Assembly: GCA_026315105.1 (NCBI GenBank)
Contig: CM048746.1
Span: forward strand, 638,469,398 to 638,533,397
Direction of reading: 5' to 3'
Source of the DNA: Locusta migratoria
Taxonomy: Eukaryota > Arthropoda > Insecta > Orthoptera > Acrididae
DNA: 64,000 nt
The notes below the pieces were generated by a model. It had not been told where the DNA came from. It saw nothing but the letters and a program-made list of their open reading frames with translations, and made no database searches. Positions 60,054-64,000 of this stretch are shown here, piece after piece. Numbering within the stretch: the first letter of the stretch is position 1; each line of letters opens with the position of its first letter. A program made the position numbers and the translations under genes.

Positions 60054-61204
60054 TTATGCTGCCCTTTTTGTTGATGTTAGTTTCAAAGCTGTTGCATCTG
60101 TAGCGAAATCCTTTTCTTCCAAGTTTGTTGTACTATGTTTCCACTGATGGCTTTTCCTTACATTTCGGTTCTGGGGGTGGTTTATGCTGTTAGTAGGGGT
60201 GATGTTCAGTTCACTATAACCAAGAGGTATTGTGGGCCTCCTTTGTGAGTTTTCTTTCGTCATGGTTTCTATTACAAAATTTGCAATTTTATTTCTGATC
60301 AAGTAATTTAGGTGAAACCCATTTCATGTGTACTAATCTCTATGAAATTTGCTGGCTTTTATCAGTGTGACATTTGAGAATTTACAACAAAGTTTATGTA
60401 TATGTGAATTTGTACTTTTTACTTCTTTATTCACAATTGACCAGTTTGGGAGATCATGTCTAAATGGCATGTCAACTAAGAAGACTTTTTTTGATGTAAT
60501 GCCAGGCAGTATGTTTCTTAAATTAGTTGTAAGATCTTTACTGTTGTGGCAGGCAATGTCGTTTGTTCCTGTTGCAATGACCATAATATCAGGAGCACCC
60601 GTTTGGTTAGAGATTTGATTTATGTGTTTCAGGACGTGTCTTGCATTGGCGTTGGGGTAAACACAACCTAAACATTCAAAGTCTGCATCTTCATTAAGAA
60701 ATTTTGAAACATTTTGAGCTTGACTGTCTCCAAAGATGATCGCTTTAAGCTTTTTGTCACACAAATTTTGTTGTGCAGGAAAGTTCGTATCTGCTTCAAG
60801 TTTGTTCCGAGAGTTTCCGATCAATAATTTTGAGTTTGTGGGGGTTGATTCCCTGGTTCTTGGGTGATTAGTGTTTTCCTTTGATGGAAGAGAGATTTGC
60901 ACATTACCTTTTAGGCTGCTGGTGATGTTTGACGCTACCGGTTCTTTATTTTCGTGTTTGAGGCACTGGAATCGCGATCTCTGTTCACACTTTTGGAGTT
61001 GCTTTCACGGTCACCTGGATAAGTGACTACTTGCGAATCACGCGAACATAATACACCAACTGAGAGTTGTTCACTTCTAGTTATCATTTCTTCATATTTC
61101 TTCAAGATGTCTTCATATTTGGAGCGCCACTTTTCACTAGTTTTGTAACACTCGTTGTCGTTTAGGCCTATCTTGAAACAGTCATTGCAGCTGTTTTCCA
61201 GCAT
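60054..61204 (-). pseudogene. CR1-like ORF1 with SGNH-hydrolase (esterase) domain
   Basis: The N-terminal piece (61204-60935) has a Cys pair (CNDCF) and a helical, probably coiled-coil stretch (KWRSKYEDILKKYEEMITRS). The next piece (60902-60333) holds the SGNH fold: AIIFGDSQAQNVSKFL (nucleophile Ser), GCVYPNANARHVLKHI (Gly block), VIATGTND (Asn block). After two stops at 60332-60320 the frame gives NGFHLN with the catalytic His region. A Lys/Thr-rich tail follows (60302-60054). Such esterases are a known ORF1 feature of CR1 LINEs, possibly acting on membranes or lipids. Breaks between the pieces make it a pseudogene, but the visible active-site blocks are intact. Confidence 0.8.
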
Positions 61205-61250
61205 TTTGCATTCATTTTAACGCATAGCACATTTATTTTGCAATGTGTTA

Positions 61251-61959
61251 ATGTCACTTGAATTATACCTTACTTGTCTTTAATAATGTGTATATACTTT
61301 TTTTTTCACATATTTCTGCCACACAAGTATCACGCGACCATGAGTAACCCACGGTTATCAGTTTTATGTTAATTTTACAGCAATTTTGTGAAACCACCAT
61401 TTACAATAGTTGCACTGAATACCTTTTCTTACTTTCTTGCAACACAACTTACAGTTACTACCACTTTTTACTTAATTTTCGTCACTTTTTTCGTGCAATT
61501 TACACTTACAGGTCCGATCGGCGCCATCTTCATTTTTGTACTGTAACATATAATATAAAGCAGATGAAAATTCAACATGGAAACCCACTCAGCATTTGTT
61601 GATTATGGTAATAGTAATAAATCAAAGGAGTTCACATATATAAGATTAGGTTTCCAGGACATATGTGTATGGGCAGCTTGGTTATTGGAGGGAGAGAAAA
61701 ATTCAGCGTAAATTTTTTACTGACGTTAATTGAACCATGCCCAGTTAAGCAACAGGTGTTCAATAAATTACATTAGGTTAATACTTGTTCCATATATCAT
61801 GAATATGACACTTCGTAATGATGTGGAATGTGTCAGGTTAATGAAAGGTGTGTTTGCAAATTATTACTTTGTACTAAATATTAGCCTACATGACACAGTT
61901 TTTAATTTTGTATTTTTTCCCTTCAAATTTACTAATTTATATCTAAAAATTTAACTATA
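61251..61959. other. No gene seen; 5' UTR/flank of the CR1-like LINE
   Basis: The sequence up to the short GC-rich stretch cgatcggcgccatcttc (~61515-61531) may be the LINE 5' UTR. The rest is unassigned. Confidence 0.35.
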
Positions 61960-62560
61960 GTGTAGAAGGAGTTGCCATGTGGAAATTCTTTTAATTTATT
62001 TTTAAATGCTTGTTGGCTATCTGTCAGGATTTTGATGCTGTTTGGTTGGTGACCAAAGACTTTTGTGGCAGCATTAATTCACCCATTTCTGTGCCAAAGC
62101 TAGATTTAACCTTGAATAGTGACGATCATTCTTTCTCCTAGTGTTGTAGTTATGTACACTGCTATTGCTTTTGAATTTGGTGGGATTGGTAATATAACAA
62201 ATTTCAGAAGTGAATATATATACTGTGAAGATCCCTAGCTCTTTAAATAAGTGTGTGCAGTATGATCTTCGATGGGCTCTGGCAATTATTCTGATCACAT
62301 GCTTTTGTGAAATGTATACTTTTTTACTCAATGATGAATTACCCCCAGAAAATGATGCCATACGAAAGCAGAGAATGAAAATAGGCATAGTAAGATAATT
62401 TACTGAGATGTATATCAACAAAATTTGCAATTACCCTAATAGCATAAGTTGCTGAACTCAAACGTTTCAACAGATCTTCAGTGTGTTTTTTCCAGTTCAA
62501 CCCCTCATCAATGCTTACACCCAAAAAATTTGAATATTCTACCTTAAAAATTTAAAACAT
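61960..62560 (-). pseudogene. Second CR1-like LINE fragment: RT C-terminus and 3' end
   Basis: The minus strand from ~62545 gives KFLGVSIDEGLNWKKHTEDL-type sequence, LSYYAYFHSLLSYGIIFWG (62524-62339), then in a shifted frame SLSKKVYISQKHVIRIIARA and VHNYNTRRKND (62430-62074). The family blocks (YHSLLSYGIIFWG, QKR.IRI, YNTR) are clear. It is a 5'-truncated copy related to the 54-61 kb element, with at least one frameshift. Confidence 0.75.
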
Positions 62561-62889
62561 GGCTGCAATTCAGCAACAGTGGAACAACAACCCAAGAGTC
62601 AACACAGTTTCAGCCGACCAGTTGCATAAAATAGTTTAAATCTATAAACCTTTACCCAGGTTTCGGCAAAATTAATTTTGCCTTCTTCAGAAGGTTACCT
62701 AATGAAAACGTGACACACAAATATGAAAAATAGTAAAATACAAAGGTGTTTATAACGTAAGAAATTAAAATTCCAGTATAGGTAAAAATGTACTTACAAT
62801 AAAGCTCACATTAAAAAAGTTGTTAAAATGTGGCTGACTCCATGTCAATAGATTAAAATTTTAATGAAATTAATGGTTTAGTGAAATTA

Positions 62890-63060
62890 ATGGTTTCATG
62901 GAAGTTGTTAAATACTGTAAATAACTGGTGTAATTCGTGGTCATTACCGTCAAACAGGATAATTATGTCATCTACATACCGAGCATAAAATCTTATTTTG
63001 TTGTGCAGATTTGAGGTAGAAGCAAAAAAATGATTTTCCAGAGAATTAATAGAGAAGCCA
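62890..63060 (-). pseudogene. Penelope-type reverse transcriptase fragment
   Basis: The minus strand reads LINSLENHFFASTSNLHNKI, then RFYARYVDDIIILFDGNDHE and a LHQLFTVFNNFHETINF end. YVDD with this context (..W.RYVDD....) is the catalytic C block of Penelope-like RT. Only this ~55-residue segment remains. Confidence 0.75.
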
Positions 63061-63205
63061 AGGGAAGGAAACTTGATTTATGGGAAGAATATGAAATTTT
63101 AAAACACCTCATCATCAACGATGGTAATATGCTGAACGACCAACTTCAACTTGCAAGTAGACAGTACCTAGAAGGTTTCAAACCTATACTGTTTGACATT
63201 TGTTA
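63046..63205 (+). pseudogene. Penelope-type C-terminal fragment, opposite orientation
   Basis: The plus strand reads NREAKGRKLDLWEEYEILKH, then LIINDGNMLNDQL and a FKPILFDIC end with a stop near 63205. R..KG..LD..E..EI is the segment following the GIY-YIG domain in Penelope-like polyproteins. It meets the minus-strand RT fragment head to head at ~63050, showing an inversion junction. Confidence 0.6.
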
Positions 63206-64000
63206 ATGCAATACTTGTTCCTGCACGGTGTTTATTGTCCTCAAAATTCTAGAGTTGCACTTGTCTGTAGTTTTATACTGTTGTGATGCTTAATGTTTAT
63301 CATCAGATTTCTAGTGGCGCCCTTGTTTGTATTTTTCTGGTGTTGTGATGTGTGGTGTTTGTACCGTTCCCTCCCACCGGGTGCGTGTTGTTTGTTTGTA
63401 GTTTGTGGTGCATGCACTATGCTGGCCGCTGAATATTTTCTAACTTTTCTTTCTCTAATTTTTGCGTGTATGCACATATATATATTGTGCCACCCACATA
63501 GCTCGGCTCCAGACTTCTTTGCATCTTATTTCCCATTTTATTTTATTTTTCCTTCAGTATCATATTACATGTAGTTCCGGTTTGTCAAATTCATTTGCGT
63601 CCGCGACTGCGCACACGCCCATCACCCCTCTTGGCGCCACCTAGTGCGGGCGCACGTCACTAGGGCTCTACCGCCTTTGCCAGTACGCAGTGTTCACTTG
63701 ACCTGTGTGTGGACATGCTCCAAAATTTTATATTGTGACTTTGTTTTAAATTTAAAATTTTAATCTATTGACATGGAGTCAGCCACATTTTACCAACTTT
63801 TTTAATGTGAGCTTTATTGTAAGTACATTTTCAACTATACTGGAATTTCAATTTCTTACGTTATAAACACCTTTGTATTTTACTATTTTTCATATTTGTG
63901 TGTCACGTTTTCATTAGGTAACGTTCTGAAGAAGGCAAAATTAATTTTGCCGAAACCTGGGTAAAGGTTTATAGATGTAAACTATTTTATGCAACTGGTC

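Larger units (their letters stand above)
54090..61250 (-). mobile_element. CR1-like LINE, nearly full length, interrupted
   Basis: Read on the minus strand: ORF1 with esterase domain (61204-60054), endonuclease (59420-59073), linker (59125-58371), [Harbinger-like insert 58464-56015], RT (~56010-55100), the RT thumb and C-terminus (54979-54629) and a 3' UTR ending in AAATAAATAAATAAATAATC-type microsatellite repeats at ~54090. An esterase-bearing ORF1, the absence of RNase H and a microsatellite tail are all characteristic of the CR1/L2 group. Many lesions. Confidence 0.8.
62617..64000. mobile_element. Penelope-like element with inverted terminal arms, cut by the window edge
   Basis: 62617-~62875 and ~63750-64000 are reverse complements (e.g. 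ttcggcaaaattaattttgc against gcaaaattaattttgccgaa, and tggctgactccatgtcaata against tattgacatggagtcagcca). Between them lie a Penelope RT piece on the minus strand and an endonuclease-side piece on the plus strand. Inverted arms around rearranged coding parts are known for Penelope-like elements. The right end continues outside the window. Confidence 0.7.

Overview
The window looks like insect nuclear DNA, most likely from a large orthopteran genome of the locust or grasshopper type. It is AT-rich, gene-poor, full of CA/TG and TA microsatellites, and dominated by decayed transposable elements. Two tRNA-derived SINEs (about 4.2 and 48.6 kb) have the class II box A/box B heads that I associate from memory with locust SINEs. 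There is no bacterial or viral gene organisation, no rRNA or authentic tRNA gene and no CRISPR array.

Layout. 0-1.7 kb: unassigned sequence plus a 294-bp foldback. 1.7-5.5 kb: a LINE split by a second, Jockey-like LINE that itself carries a SINE. 7.1-11.3 kb: a mariner transposase gene split by a hAT element. 11.3-12.0 and 13.6-14.2 kb: Penelope-like (GIY-YIG) fragments. 12.1-13.2 kb: a mariner-type transposase with one nonsense codon. 13.4-19.3 kb: PIF/Harbinger remnants, with transposase pieces on both strands and a multi-exon MADF-domain accessory gene, interrupted by a Penelope fragment and a truncated LINE. 19.7-21.2 kb: a large foldback. 22-24.1 kb: a possible small host gene. 25.7-27.2 kb: a mariner. 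28.2-30.9 kb: foldback and microsatellite cluster related to Penelope ends. 34.4-35.1 kb: LINE endonuclease fragment. 35.8-42.05 kb: a full-length, nearly intact I-type LINE with a 13-bp target duplication. 42.7-43.5 kb: piggyBac remnant. 44.1-47.8 kb: three DNA-transposon derivatives. 49.6-51.4 kb: a short inverted-repeat element inserted into its own relative. 52.06 kb: a candidate host exon resembling the start of ZCCHC4. 54.1-61.2 kb: a CR1-like LINE with an SGNH-esterase ORF1, split by a Harbinger-like element that is split in turn by a miniature LTR retrotransposon. 62-64 kb: a second CR1 piece and a Penelope-like inverted structure running off the right edge.

The nesting gives a relative order of events, because interrupted reading frames reveal the exact insertion points and target-site duplications. 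The most interesting signal is a short 3' hairpin shared by the SINEs and the I-type LINEs. Its loop is conserved while its stem varies in a compensatory way, which suggests that the LINE reverse transcriptase mobilises the SINE.

All family names come from reading motifs by eye; no database was searched. Boundaries marked by target-site duplications are precise; the others are approximate.
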